From Bacteroides fragilis (lineage in GTDB: Bacteria > Bacteroidota > Bacteroidia > Bacteroidales > Bacteroidaceae): DNA of 64,000 bases. The notes beneath the pieces were generated by a model, which did no database searches, was not told where the DNA came from, and was given only the letters and a program-made list of their open reading frames with translations. The stretch spans positions 2,294,001 through 2,358,000 of the forward strand of contig NZ_CP018937.1 of assembly GCF_002849695.1 (NCBI RefSeq), in the 5' to 3' direction. This document shows positions 51,287-60,151 of this stretch, piece after piece. The translations under genes and the position numbers were made by a program. Each line of letters starts with the position of its first letter. Within the stretch, counting starts at the first letter, position 1.

Positions 51287-51963
51287 TCTTTGATAATCTT
51301 CACGTTAGCAGACATCCCCGAAAGCAGGCGGAGATTTGCTTTCAATTTCTCTTTCCCTTCCACCCGGTCGATTGAGATTCTCAATGGAATCCTTTGGGCT
51401 ACCTTCGTATAATTGCCGGAAGCATTATCGGGAGGAATCAGGGAAAACTCGGATGCAGCGTTGGCACCGATGTAGAAAATCTTTCCATAAAACGTCAGTC
51501 CGGGATAGGCGTCGAGGGTGAAAAGGGCCGATTGTCCCATACGGATCTCGTTAAATTTAGTCTCCTGCAAATAGACAGCCACCCAGAGTTCTTTACCTTC
51601 GTTCAGAGTGAAGATGTTTTCGCCCGGCTGCAACAAATCGCCGGGAACCACCCACTGTTTGGCTATCAGGCCATCTACCGGCGAAACGATCCGGCAATTC
51701 TCAGTCGCCGTACTGTCCAGCATGGCCAGTAACTCACCTCTCTTCACGCTGTCTCCTTCGTGTTTGAAGACCACAGACAGCGGAGCCATCACACGGGCAG
51801 AAACATTAACACGGCCGCCATCGAGATTTGCGTCTATCGTAGAGACGTATTTCCGATAGTTCCACCACCATACAATGGCAACGACAAAAGCGATGATAAG
51901 CAATATCACCAGCCAGATAAACTTTTTCTTATCAGAAGTATTCGATGTATTTGTAGCGTCCAT
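51283..51963 (-). CDS. HlyD/EmrA-type membrane fusion protein
   Basis: The product is 226 aa. One N-terminal helix (about 14-32) is followed by a biotinyl-lipoyl-like half, NVSARVMAPLSVVFKHEGDS and VDGLIAKQWVVPGDLLQPGE, and a beta-barrel part with MGQSALFTLDAYPGLTFYGK. The usual long coiled-coil hairpin is almost absent, so it is a compact version. It links the MFS pump to an outer-membrane channel. Confidence 0.9.
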   Translation of the reverse strand: MDATNTSNTSDKKKFIWLVILLIIAFVVAIVWWWNYRKYVSTIDANLDGGRVNVSARVMAPLSVVFKHEGDSVKRGELLAMLDSTATENCRIVSPVDGLIAKQWVVPGDLLQPGENIFTLNEGKELWVAVYLQETKFNEIRMGQSALFTLDAYPGLTFYGKIFYIGANAASEFSLIPPDNASGNYTKVAQRIPLRISIDRVEGKEKLKANLRLLSGMSANVKIIKE

Positions 51964-52055
51964 AATTCTTGGGATTAGAGTTACAAGGATGGAAACAAAA
52001 TCCGCAAGAAAAGGTTTGGAAAGGGAAGAAAAAGGAATCGGATTCCACTGAAAAA

Positions 52056-52213
52056 CTCACCACAGAAGGCGCAGAGTAACACAGAGTGATTTTTAAGTCA
52101 TGGAGGTGCGTCGAAAGTCTTTTCACCACGGAGTAGCACAGAGTATTTACTATAGTAATCAACAACTTAGAATTATCTCTGTGTCACTCTGTGTCCTCTG
52201 TGGTAAAATTTGA
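52056..52213. repeat. dispersed intergenic repeat, copy 2 plus a half copy
   Basis: 52116-52213 repeats the 48351 element (aaagtcttttcaccacgg ... ctctgtgtcctctgtggt). A further half copy, ctcaccacagaaggcgcaga, begins at 52056 and ends in atttttaa. It lies between the efflux operon and the YidE-like gene. Confidence 0.6.
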
Positions 52214-52243
52214 CATGCCCCCGGAACTCTCCGGTGGAATAAC

Positions 52244-53842
52244 TTAGTATACTACCGTTGCTATCACCTGTATAAACAGGATCAGGAATACCATTGCAAT
52301 CGGGTATACCGTTGCATAAGCTACACTCGGGATATTGCTGTCTACCATGGAATCGGCAGCGGCAAGCCCCGGTGTACTGGTCATGCCACCGGTTATGGTA
52401 CCCAGCAAATCGAGCAGACTGATTTTAAACACCAGACGCCCAACGAACGCAGCGATCAACATCGGTACGAGGGTGATGGCCGCACCTACTCCGAACAGCA
52501 ACAAACCGCTCTCCTGGAAAGTAGCAACCAGATTCTTACCGGCCGATGTGCCTACCTCGGCCAGGAAAAGCAACAATCCCAACTGACGGAGCAACTGGTT
52601 GGCAGGGCCTGACATAGACCAGAGGATAGGACCTGTTTTACCTACCGCGCTCAGCAGCAAAGCCACCATCAGCACACCACCAGTCAATCCCGGTGAGAAA
52701 GATAATCCTCCAGGGAACGAGATATTAAGCTTACCGAAAATGACTCCCAGCACAATACCCATGGCAATAGGGAAGAAATCGGTGTCGGACAGCTTCTTGG
52801 CATTGTTTCCCAGTAAACGGGCTACTCCTTTGATACCTTCCTTCTCGCCCACCACCATCAGTTTATCACCAAACTTCAGTGCCAGATCGGGTGACGGTGA
52901 AAGGTCGATACCGCTTCGGCGAACACGGGTCACGGTACAGCCGAAATTCTTCATCAGGTTCAAGTCGCCCAGCTGTTTATTTATCATGTCCTTTTTGGTC
53001 AACAGCAACGATTCTATCTCCTGCGTGTTTTCCAATGGAAGTTCCCCTTCTTCACGTTCACCCACCAGTACGGCCAGTTGGGTCAATGCTTCCTCGCTAC
53101 CCACTGCCTGGATGTAGTCTCCTTCACGAAGCACTGTATGGGCTGTCGGGATGGATATCTGTTCCTGATGTTTCAGACGTGAAATAACGGCTCCTGTCAT
53201 GGCACGTGCATTGATCTGCATCAGGCTGCGGCCAAATACGCTCGGATTCGTGATGCGGTAGATACAGGTCCCCAACTCCGGGAATTGTCCCCGGCGTTCT
53301 ATCTCGAGGCGACGGGCCTCCTTGTCAAGATCAATACGCATAATCTTAGGCAACAGCTTCACGAACAGGATGACGCCAATCACACCGAACGGATAGGCAA
53401 TACCATAAGCGATAGACGCCAATGGAGAATTGGTGCTGTCGATGGCAACAGCCAGACCCGGCGTACTGGTCAGCGCTCCGGCAACCAGACCTACCACACT
53501 GGGAGTATCTATATCGAAAGCATACTTCAGACCGATAGCCGTAAAGCAGGCCGAAGCAATGATAAGAAGTGTAATGATGATCAGCGTCTTCCCTTTACTA
53601 CGGAAAGAATCGAAAAATCCCGGACCTGCCTGGATACCGATCGTAAAAATGAAAAGTACCAATCCGAAATTACCCAGTTCCTTTGGGATAATTACACCAA
53701 AATGCCCAAAAAGAAGGGCAATGAAGATGACCGCCGACACATCGAGCGATAGCCCCTTGATCTTGATTCTTCCCAACATGAAGCCTAACGCTACGATAAG
53801 GAAGAGCGAGAAATAAGAGGAGTGCAATAAGTCAGTAAACAT
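52244..53842 (-). CDS. AspT/YidE-family transporter with two RCK_C domains
   Basis: The product is 532 aa. Two homologous membrane halves, each with the family's GxxTSTPGL loop (ALTSTPGLAVAIDST and GMTSTPGLAAADSM), flank two TrkA-C/RCK_C domains in the middle (about 195-275 and 285-365; REGDYIQAVGSEEALTQL and KFGDKLMVVGEKEGIK). Members exchange amino acids such as aspartate/alanine or act as ligand-gated anion carriers; the substrate here is unknown. Monocistronic. Confidence 0.9.
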   Translation of the reverse strand: MFTDLLHSSYFSLFLIVALGFMLGRIKIKGLSLDVSAVIFIALLFGHFGVIIPKELGNFGLVLFIFTIGIQAGPGFFDSFRSKGKTLIIITLLIIASACFTAIGLKYAFDIDTPSVVGLVAGALTSTPGLAVAIDSTNSPLASIAYGIAYPFGVIGVILFVKLLPKIMRIDLDKEARRLEIERRGQFPELGTCIYRITNPSVFGRSLMQINARAMTGAVISRLKHQEQISIPTAHTVLREGDYIQAVGSEEALTQLAVLVGEREEGELPLENTQEIESLLLTKKDMINKQLGDLNLMKNFGCTVTRVRRSGIDLSPSPDLALKFGDKLMVVGEKEGIKGVARLLGNNAKKLSDTDFFPIAMGIVLGVIFGKLNISFPGGLSFSPGLTGGVLMVALLLSAVGKTGPILWSMSGPANQLLRQLGLLLFLAEVGTSAGKNLVATFQESGLLLFGVGAAITLVPMLIAAFVGRLVFKISLLDLLGTITGGMTSTPGLAAADSMVDSNIPSVAYATVYPIAMVFLILFIQVIATVVY

Positions 53843-54148
53843 AAATAAAAAGGTTAATTTTAGTTGTTAGTGGTGCAAAGGTACGTAAAAAACTGTTTTC
53901 GGTTATAGTAAAAGAAGAAGTAATTTCCAAGGTCTGCAAAGTATTTATAAACATAAAGATAGACATATGGGGTAGATCATTAACAAAAAGATGCAAAAGA
54001 AAAGAATTCACTAACACGTACAACCGCAATAAGAGAGCAAACAGAAGAAAATTCGGCAGAAGCGAACGGATTCCCCCCTTCCCAGGGCAGTATAAACAGG
54101 GTGGATTTACGGACTTCCGGGCAAAAACGGGTAAGGATAAACACAAAA

Positions 54149-54181
54149 GGGTTACGCCATCCGGCCGGGATGGCGTAACCC
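54149..54181. terminator. strong 14-bp hairpin in the gap 53843-54521
   Basis: gggttacgccatcc (54149-54162) is perfectly complementary to ggatggcgtaaccc (54168-54181) around the loop ggccg. It probably ends transcription of the CDF transporter gene, read towards it. The rest of this 680-base gap shows no gene that I can support. Confidence 0.75.
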
Positions 54182-54521
54182 TTCGGCTAATATGCCATAA
54201 TGATACGGAGTGGAAGGTATTATCCAAGTGAGGAAAAGACATTGGAAAGATCTTTTCTCTTCTATTTCACCTACTGTCCAAGTTATAGACAAATGATCAA
54301 ATAGAAAGTAGAAATATAAAAGAAGACCCTTATTTACCAAAATGGATTCCAATTGCTATCGGATAGCAACCGGACGGATGTAATATCTGCCAATACAAAA
54401 AAGAGTGAAGCGATTTCCCTGCTTTTTTTTCCAAGACCTCCGGACAGGAAGCCAAACAGGGAATTCTGACACGTTTTAAATATCAGATTGACAAATTGCT
54501 TTTCAAGAAGAACTGATTTTC

Positions 54522-55430
54522 TCAACACATACAATCTTCCCCTTCACAACAAGCCCCTTTATACTCAAACTCTAAAGTGACATGGCTGACACCGGCATGT
54601 GCCAGTTCGTTCTTGATCTTGTGCTTCACCTCTTCCATGCGGCGTAAATCGTTTATCACAATATGGGCAGTCAAGGCTGTCTCGGTAGTGCTCAACGCCC
54701 AGATGTGCAGATGATGGTATCCCTCTACCCCAGATTGTTCCAATATAACCTGTCCGATCCTCCCACTATCGATGCCTACAGGGACTCCATCAAGTGAGAG
54801 GCGAAGGCTGTCATGCAGCAAGCCCCAGGTTGATATAACAATTATAACAGCAATCACCAGACCGATAATCGGATCGACAATCGTCCAGCCGGTGTACATG
54901 ATGACAATACCCGAAATGACTACTCCCACTGATACCAACGTATCGGCAGCCATGTGCAGATAAGCTCCCTTCACATTAAGATCCTTTTCTTTGTCCTTCA
55001 TAAAGAGCCAGGCTGTGATGGCGTTGATGACTACCCCTACCCCGGCTGTCCAAGCAATGGCAGCACCTTCAACGGGAACAGGATGAAATAATTTCTCCAC
55101 ACTTTCAGTGACGATAATACCGACAGCAACCAGAAGGATGACAGCATTGAGCAAAGATACCAATACCGTACTTTTTTTATAACCATACGTATAACGGCTG
55201 TTAGGGTGCACTTTTGCCAACCGGAAAGCGAGCATAGCCAACACAAGACTTGCCACATCGCCCAAATTGTGCCCGGCATCGGAGAGTAAACCCAAAGAAT
55301 CATAATAGAAACCGATGCCGAACTCAACGAGGACAAACAAAATGTTCAGCGTAATGCCAATTATAAAAGACTTATTGAGCGACGTCAACTCATGGACGTG
55401 CTCATGATGATGTTCGTGAGAATGTACCAT
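54522..55430 (-). CDS. cation diffusion facilitator (zinc/cadmium-type exporter)
   Basis: The product is 302 aa with six helices. A His-rich N-terminus (MVHSHEHHHEHVHE) precedes the first helix; metal-site motifs are LLSDAGHNLGD in helix 2 and HMAADTLVSVGVV in helix 5. The cytosolic C-terminal domain contains EGYHHLHIWALS and ends in a Cys tail, ACCEGEDCMC, a likely additional metal sensor or donor. It exports Zn or a similar divalent cation by proton antiport. Confidence 0.93.
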   Translation of the reverse strand: MVHSHEHHHEHVHELTSLNKSFIIGITLNILFVLVEFGIGFYYDSLGLLSDAGHNLGDVASLVLAMLAFRLAKVHPNSRYTYGYKKSTVLVSLLNAVILLVAVGIIVTESVEKLFHPVPVEGAAIAWTAGVGVVINAITAWLFMKDKEKDLNVKGAYLHMAADTLVSVGVVISGIVIMYTGWTIVDPIIGLVIAVIIVISTWGLLHDSLRLSLDGVPVGIDSGRIGQVILEQSGVEGYHHLHIWALSTTETALTAHIVINDLRRMEEVKHKIKNELAHAGVSHVTLEFEYKGACCEGEDCMC

Positions 55431-55476
55431 TATCGATAAGATATTTATCTACTTTTTAAACAGTCCGGCAGACAAA

Positions 55477-55818
55477 TTAGTTCAATGAAATATCATACAT
55501 AAAAGAGATCAGGTGGTCTGCCTCTTCACCGACCGGTGCCTGTAGTAACACCAGAGACTTCAGTTCTTCAAGTTCAGCCTGGCAGACACAGAAATAAACA
55601 TTCTGTGCCGGCAACTTCAGAAAGATCTTCCGGTTAGCATTCATTTTCCGGTTTACCTTCTCACAATAAGATCCGTTGATTGATACAATATAATTGCGGA
55701 GACATTCAAGACCAGCCTCGGACAGACGAAAGAAGAGGTTGCCAAATTCCAGATGATACACTTTACAGTGGGCACAGTAGGTTATCATTCCATTACGGGT
55801 TTTGCTGATTAATTCCAT
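55477..55818 (-). CDS. DUF6686-like hypothetical protein
   Basis: The product is 113 aa (from the second of two adjacent ATGs). It starts MELISKTRNGMITYCAHCKV, with a CxxC near residue 16, then YHLEFGNLFFRLSEAGLECL. This is a small conserved Bacteroides family of unknown function, often next to CDF-type or iron genes. It ends 46 bases before the CDF gene in the same direction. Confidence 0.65.
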   Translation of the reverse strand: MELISKTRNGMITYCAHCKVYHLEFGNLFFRLSEAGLECLRNYIVSINGSYCEKVNRKMNANRKIFLKLPAQNVYFCVCQAELEELKSLVLLQAPVGEEADHLISFMYDISLN

Positions 55819-56111
55819 CATAACTTCGAAATTTTAGTAATGGCACAAAAGTACGCAGAGCACTGTGGGAAGACAATACCTATTAATGCCTAATTATCAG
55901 GCAACCGGTAATCACATATAGGGAGTCGGACCAATGATATTATCCGACAATACAAAAATGAATGTGCTGTAACGGGGCTGTTTCTCAGCATTTTGCTTCC
56001 CATAAGCGCGACAAAAACACTATAAATCCGGCAGGATAAACGGATAATATCCTCAAAAGAGCTTACTTATTTATGGGTATCCGCCAAGTTCTTTTTCACA
56101 CTATTTAGGTA

Positions 56112-56142
56112 TTGTAAGCCCTTTTTATTGAGCCTACCTTTG
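56112..56142 (+). promoter_or_regulatory. Bacteroides-type promoter of the haem operon
   Basis: The -7 element TACCTTTG (56135-56142, consensus TAnnTTTG) lies 20 bases after a TTG (56112-56114) that fits the -33 element. The first gene starts 88 bases downstream. Iron control would be expected, but I can identify no Fur box. Confidence 0.6.
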
Positions 56143-56229
56143 CATCCGAATTCAAAAATAATTCAATACTTATATAATAGTAAGACATACACATTTATCA
56201 GAATACTAACATTAAAAATAAGAAAACAA

Positions 56230-57075
56230 ATGAGAATTAAGAATTTACTGACTATGATGTTTGTGTTGTGCGCCTGCGCAGCCTGCAATGACGACAAGAA
56301 TGAAGAAACACCCCTCAACCAAGTGGTAGCCGGAAAATACGACGGATATACCAAAGCTGTAGCGCAATATTTCCCTGCCGGACAATATGCCGACAAGCAA
56401 AGCATCACACTGACCGCTAACGAAGACGGGACTGTGAACGTGACATACACTTCCGACTCCTTCGGTGAGTTCACCATCAACAATGCGACCGTAAAATCAG
56501 AAAGCAATACATACACCCTTAGCGGAAAAGGAGAGACCGTAATGGCCATGGCAGGAAAAGATCCCAAAACGTATGATTGCACCTTGAAAGGAACCATCGA
56601 CGCGGCGAAAGCGGCTCCTTCTTTTGAAATATCCGTACCGGCCGTGATGGGCGGGCTGACTATCACTTTCACTCAGGGAGAGGCTCCGGCGGCGGCAATG
56701 GTTGCAGGCTCTTACGCGGGTTATACCAAAGCCGTAGCGCAATATTTCCCTAACGGAGAATATGCGGCAGACCAGACGATCAAAGTGACTGCTAATGAAG
56801 ACGGGACCGTGAACGTGACATACACTTCCGACTCCTTCGGTGAGTTCACCATCAACAATGCGATCGTAAAATCAGAAAGCAATGCGTACACCCTTAGCGG
56901 AGAAGGAGAGACCGTAATGGCCATGGCAGGAAAAGATCCCAAAACGTATGATTGCACCCTGAAAGGAACCATCGACGCAGCGAAAGCGGCTCCTTCTTTT
57001 GAAATATCTGTGCCGGCCGTGATGGGAGGACTGACTATCACTTTCGCCAAAGGTGACGTACCGGCAAATAAATAA
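56230..57075 (+). CDS. calycin-like lipoprotein with two near-identical domains
   Basis: The product is 281 aa from ATG 56230 with lipobox CAAC. Two beta-barrel domains repeat with a period of exactly 125 codons (375 bases; e.g. YTKAVAQYFP starts at 56347 and 56722). The second halves of the repeats differ by only a few bases (TFEISVPAVMGGLTITF-type end in both), so the duplication is recent. These calycin-like proteins often accompany HmuY in Bacteroides and are probably surface ligand binders, perhaps for haem. Confidence 0.85.
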   Translation: MRIKNLLTMMFVLCACAACNDDKNEETPLNQVVAGKYDGYTKAVAQYFPAGQYADKQSITLTANEDGTVNVTYTSDSFGEFTINNATVKSESNTYTLSGKGETVMAMAGKDPKTYDCTLKGTIDAAKAAPSFEISVPAVMGGLTITFTQGEAPAAAMVAGSYAGYTKAVAQYFPNGEYAADQTIKVTANEDGTVNVTYTSDSFGEFTINNAIVKSESNAYTLSGEGETVMAMAGKDPKTYDCTLKGTIDAAKAAPSFEISVPAVMGGLTITFAKGDVPANK

Positions 57076-57118
57076 GTTAAGAACAGAATAGACCTGATAA
57101 CAGAACAATCTCACTTAC

Positions 57119-57787
57119 ATGAAAATACATTCTCTGTTAATGAACTTTACTCTGCTGGGAACGATACTCGTATCGTTCTCAGCTTGTAATGGGATATTGA
57201 GTAACATCTATGACGAACCGGAAACTGCAAAGGATTTCGGTTTCATTGCAATAGACCGTGCCAGTCACAGCGGTACAGTCCGGGTGGACGCAACCCAATA
57301 TACAAAGTGGAACTACATCAACCTGCACACCCTGCGGATTGACTCGGCCAAGATTACCTCCGAAGGCGCAGAAGATCCGGCTGCATGGGACCTCGCCATT
57401 CATCGGTATGATGTAAAGACGAATGGTGGTGAAGTGCTTGAAACCGACTTCCAGAGCCTGAATGCACTGAAGAATGCGGACAGCATGCCGCAAGGAACAT
57501 TCGTGGCAGACGAATGGACGACGAACAAAATTGCCATCGACGTCTCACACATGATGGAGGATGACGGATACCTGATCTACGCCCCGTCGGACTACAATCC
57601 GGAGCTCTCAAAATGGCTCGATGTAGACACCCGAGAGATGCCTCCCATTTACACTCCGTCCAATAAGGTATATCTGCTCAGGATGGAGGACGGCACCATG
57701 GCTGCCATTCGTCTGACGAGTTATATGAACGCCAAAGGAGCCAAAGGGTACATGACTTTTGATTACCTGTATCCATACGAACCGTAA
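57119..57787 (+). CDS. hmuY: HmuY-family haem-binding lipoprotein
   Basis: The product is 222 aa with lipobox SFSAC. WNYINLHTLRI, AAWDLAIHRYDVKTNGGEV and KVYLLRMEDGTMAAIRLTSY are the HmuY-family landmarks. HmuY is a surface haemophore that takes haem from host proteins and passes it to HmuR. Which residues ligate the iron cannot be told by eye; Met pairs are used in several Bacteroides members instead of the His pair of Porphyromonas. Genes on both sides fit the hmu order. Confidence 0.9.
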   Translation: MKIHSLLMNFTLLGTILVSFSACNGILSNIYDEPETAKDFGFIAIDRASHSGTVRVDATQYTKWNYINLHTLRIDSAKITSEGAEDPAAWDLAIHRYDVKTNGGEVLETDFQSLNALKNADSMPQGTFVADEWTTNKIAIDVSHMMEDDGYLIYAPSDYNPELSKWLDVDTREMPPIYTPSNKVYLLRMEDGTMAAIRLTSYMNAKGAKGYMTFDYLYPYEP

Positions 57788-57824
57788 TCCCCCTCTGATA
57801 AAGATAAAAACAAATAAAATAAAT

Positions 57825-59969
57825 ATGCAAAGACTACTTAAACAGGCATGTTGCCTCTTCGCAAGCCTCTTGCTGACAAGTGTAGCTGCCGCACAACATA
57901 AAATATCCGGTAAAGTGATCGATACCGACAAAGAAGCACTGGTCGGCGCTACCATCACTTTGAAAGAAAAGCCATCCGTCGGTACCACCACCGACACGGA
58001 AGGGCACTACACCCTGACACTTCCGGACCAGAAGGAGTACACCATTCAGGTCTCATTCGTCGGCTATGTAACGACCTCAAAGAAAACAACGGCTGCTCGG
58101 CAAGGCCGTCTCAATTTCGTCCTGAAAGAAGACCTGATGGATCTGGGTACAATAGTCGTCACCGGAACACGTACCCCGAAGCTGCTGAAAGATGCTCCCA
58201 TCATCACCCGGGTAATCACAGCGGGCGATCTGAAAAAGGTGGATGCCACGAATATCGGACAATTGCTTCAGGTAGAACTACCAGGCATCGAATTCTCTTA
58301 CTCGATGGACCAACAGGTGCAACTCAACATGCAAGGATTCGGCGGTAACGCCGTCCTCTTCCTGGTAGACGGCGAACGCCTGGCGGGAGAGACACTGAAC
58401 AATGTAGATTATAACCGCCTCAACCTGGACAACGTGGAGCGGGTGGAGATCGTGAAAGGGGCAGCTTCTACACTGTATGGCTCGAATGCCATCGGCGGCG
58501 TAATCAATATTATCACCAAGGCTTCGGATGATCCGTGGAACCTGAACCTCAATACCCGTTTTGGAGTACACAACGACCAGCGACATGGCGGTACGGTGGG
58601 GTTCAATGCCGGTAAGTTCTACAGCCAAACCAACGTGCAATATACCAACATAGACTCCTACGACGTGAAACAGGGAGACTATACAACCATCAATGGCAAC
58701 AAGACCTGGAATGTGAAGGAACGACTGATGTTCACCCCGAACGAACAGCTACGGCTGACGGCACGTGCCGGTTATTATTTCCGTGAACGGGATGCATCAC
58801 CGGAGACCAAGAACCGCTATCGCGGATTCAGCGGCGGACTGAAAGGGAACTATGACTTAAATACCCAAAGCAACCTGGAAGTTGCCTATACATTCGACCA
58901 GTACGACAAGAGTGACTATCTGGTATCGTACAAGAATGACATCCGCGACTACAGCAACGTGCAACACAGCGTACGCGCCCTTTACAACTACACGTTCGAC
59001 GATAAAAACACGTTGACCGTCGGAGCGGATTACTTGAGAGATTACCTGATGTCGTACCAATTTAAAGATAACGGTGATTACACGATGCACTCTGCCGACG
59101 CTTTCGGACAATTCGACTGGAACCCAACGGAACACTTCAACGTGATTGCCGGATTGCGGTTCGATTACTTCTCCGAATCGAACGTGCGCCACTTCTCACC
59201 CCATCTGGGATTGATGTACAAGATAGGAAACTGCTCCCTGAGAGGATCATATGCGCAAGGATTCCGTTCGCCCACCCTGAAGGAGATGCACATGGACTTC
59301 TACATGGCAAGCACCATGATGATTTATGGTAACCCGGATCTGAACCCAGAAACCAGCCACAACTTCTCACTCTCGGGAGAATACACCAAGAATCGTTACA
59401 ACTTCACGCTGACGGGTTATTATAACCTGGTGCACGACCGCATTGATTATAGCTCTTTCAGAGATACCGACGGAACAATTGCTCAAATATATACCAATAC
59501 TCCACGGGTGGACATCGCCGGAATCGATGCCAATGTTTCTGCCAAATATCCCTGCGGCATAGGCGCACGCATCTCGTACACGTACATCCATGAGTTTATG
59601 CGCGAGGGACAGGCGAAGACCACTTCTACCCGCCCCCACTCGGCTACGGTACGGCTGGAATACGGCAAGACGTGGGATCATTATGACTTCAATCTGTCAC
59701 TCGACGGACGTGCTTTGTCGCAAGTGAAAACAAACCAGTATACCTCCAACGATCCGAATGCCGGAACGGAAAAGGTTACTTATCCGGGTTATACCATGTG
59801 GAACCTGACTCTCACGCAACGAGTATGGAGAGGAATCAATGTGAATATGGCCGTCAACAACCTGTTCAACTATCGTCCCGATTATTATTACGCCAATTCG
59901 CCCTATACAACGGGAACCAATTTTTCCGTAGGGCTTTCGTTAGACGTTGACCGGATATTCAGAAAATAA
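57825..59969 (+). CDS. hmuR: HmuR-type TonB-dependent haem receptor
   Basis: The product is 714 aa from ATG 57825 (signal peptide ending SVAAAQ); the longer frame upstream overlaps hmuY and lacks a signal. A carboxypeptidase-like N-terminal sandwich (about 24-100) is followed by a plug with VVTGTRTPKLLKDAPIITRV and VEIVKGAASTLYGSNAIGGV. The haem-receptor boxes appear as GFRSPTLKEMH (FRAP box) and YGNPDLNPETSH (NPDL box). It moves haem across the outer membrane with TonB energy. Confidence 0.92.
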   Translation: MQRLLKQACCLFASLLLTSVAAAQHKISGKVIDTDKEALVGATITLKEKPSVGTTTDTEGHYTLTLPDQKEYTIQVSFVGYVTTSKKTTAARQGRLNFVLKEDLMDLGTIVVTGTRTPKLLKDAPIITRVITAGDLKKVDATNIGQLLQVELPGIEFSYSMDQQVQLNMQGFGGNAVLFLVDGERLAGETLNNVDYNRLNLDNVERVEIVKGAASTLYGSNAIGGVINIITKASDDPWNLNLNTRFGVHNDQRHGGTVGFNAGKFYSQTNVQYTNIDSYDVKQGDYTTINGNKTWNVKERLMFTPNEQLRLTARAGYYFRERDASPETKNRYRGFSGGLKGNYDLNTQSNLEVAYTFDQYDKSDYLVSYKNDIRDYSNVQHSVRALYNYTFDDKNTLTVGADYLRDYLMSYQFKDNGDYTMHSADAFGQFDWNPTEHFNVIAGLRFDYFSESNVRHFSPHLGLMYKIGNCSLRGSYAQGFRSPTLKEMHMDFYMASTMMIYGNPDLNPETSHNFSLSGEYTKNRYNFTLTGYYNLVHDRIDYSSFRDTDGTIAQIYTNTPRVDIAGIDANVSAKYPCGIGARISYTYIHEFMREGQAKTTSTRPHSATVRLEYGKTWDHYDFNLSLDGRALSQVKTNQYTSNDPNAGTEKVTYPGYTMWNLTLTQRVWRGINVNMAVNNLFNYRPDYYYANSPYTTGTNFSVGLSLDVDRIFRK

Positions 59970-60151
59970 CAAACAAGATTAGGACAGTCGTATTCTCTGG
60001 GTACATCAGCATACGAATGAGTTCAATTCGTTTTAAAATCACTGATAATCAAAGCGTTGAACAATTCATTCAAACAGTCTAATATATCAATAAACAGATC
60101 ATTGAACCAGCAATTAAAACAGATAAAATAAACCAAAGAACAAGAAGCAAT

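Noticed and set aside
54152..54534. Two 66-aa minus-strand ORFs
   Set aside because: One runs through the strong terminator hairpin and the other overlaps the CDF gene end; neither has a ribosome site or family likeness.
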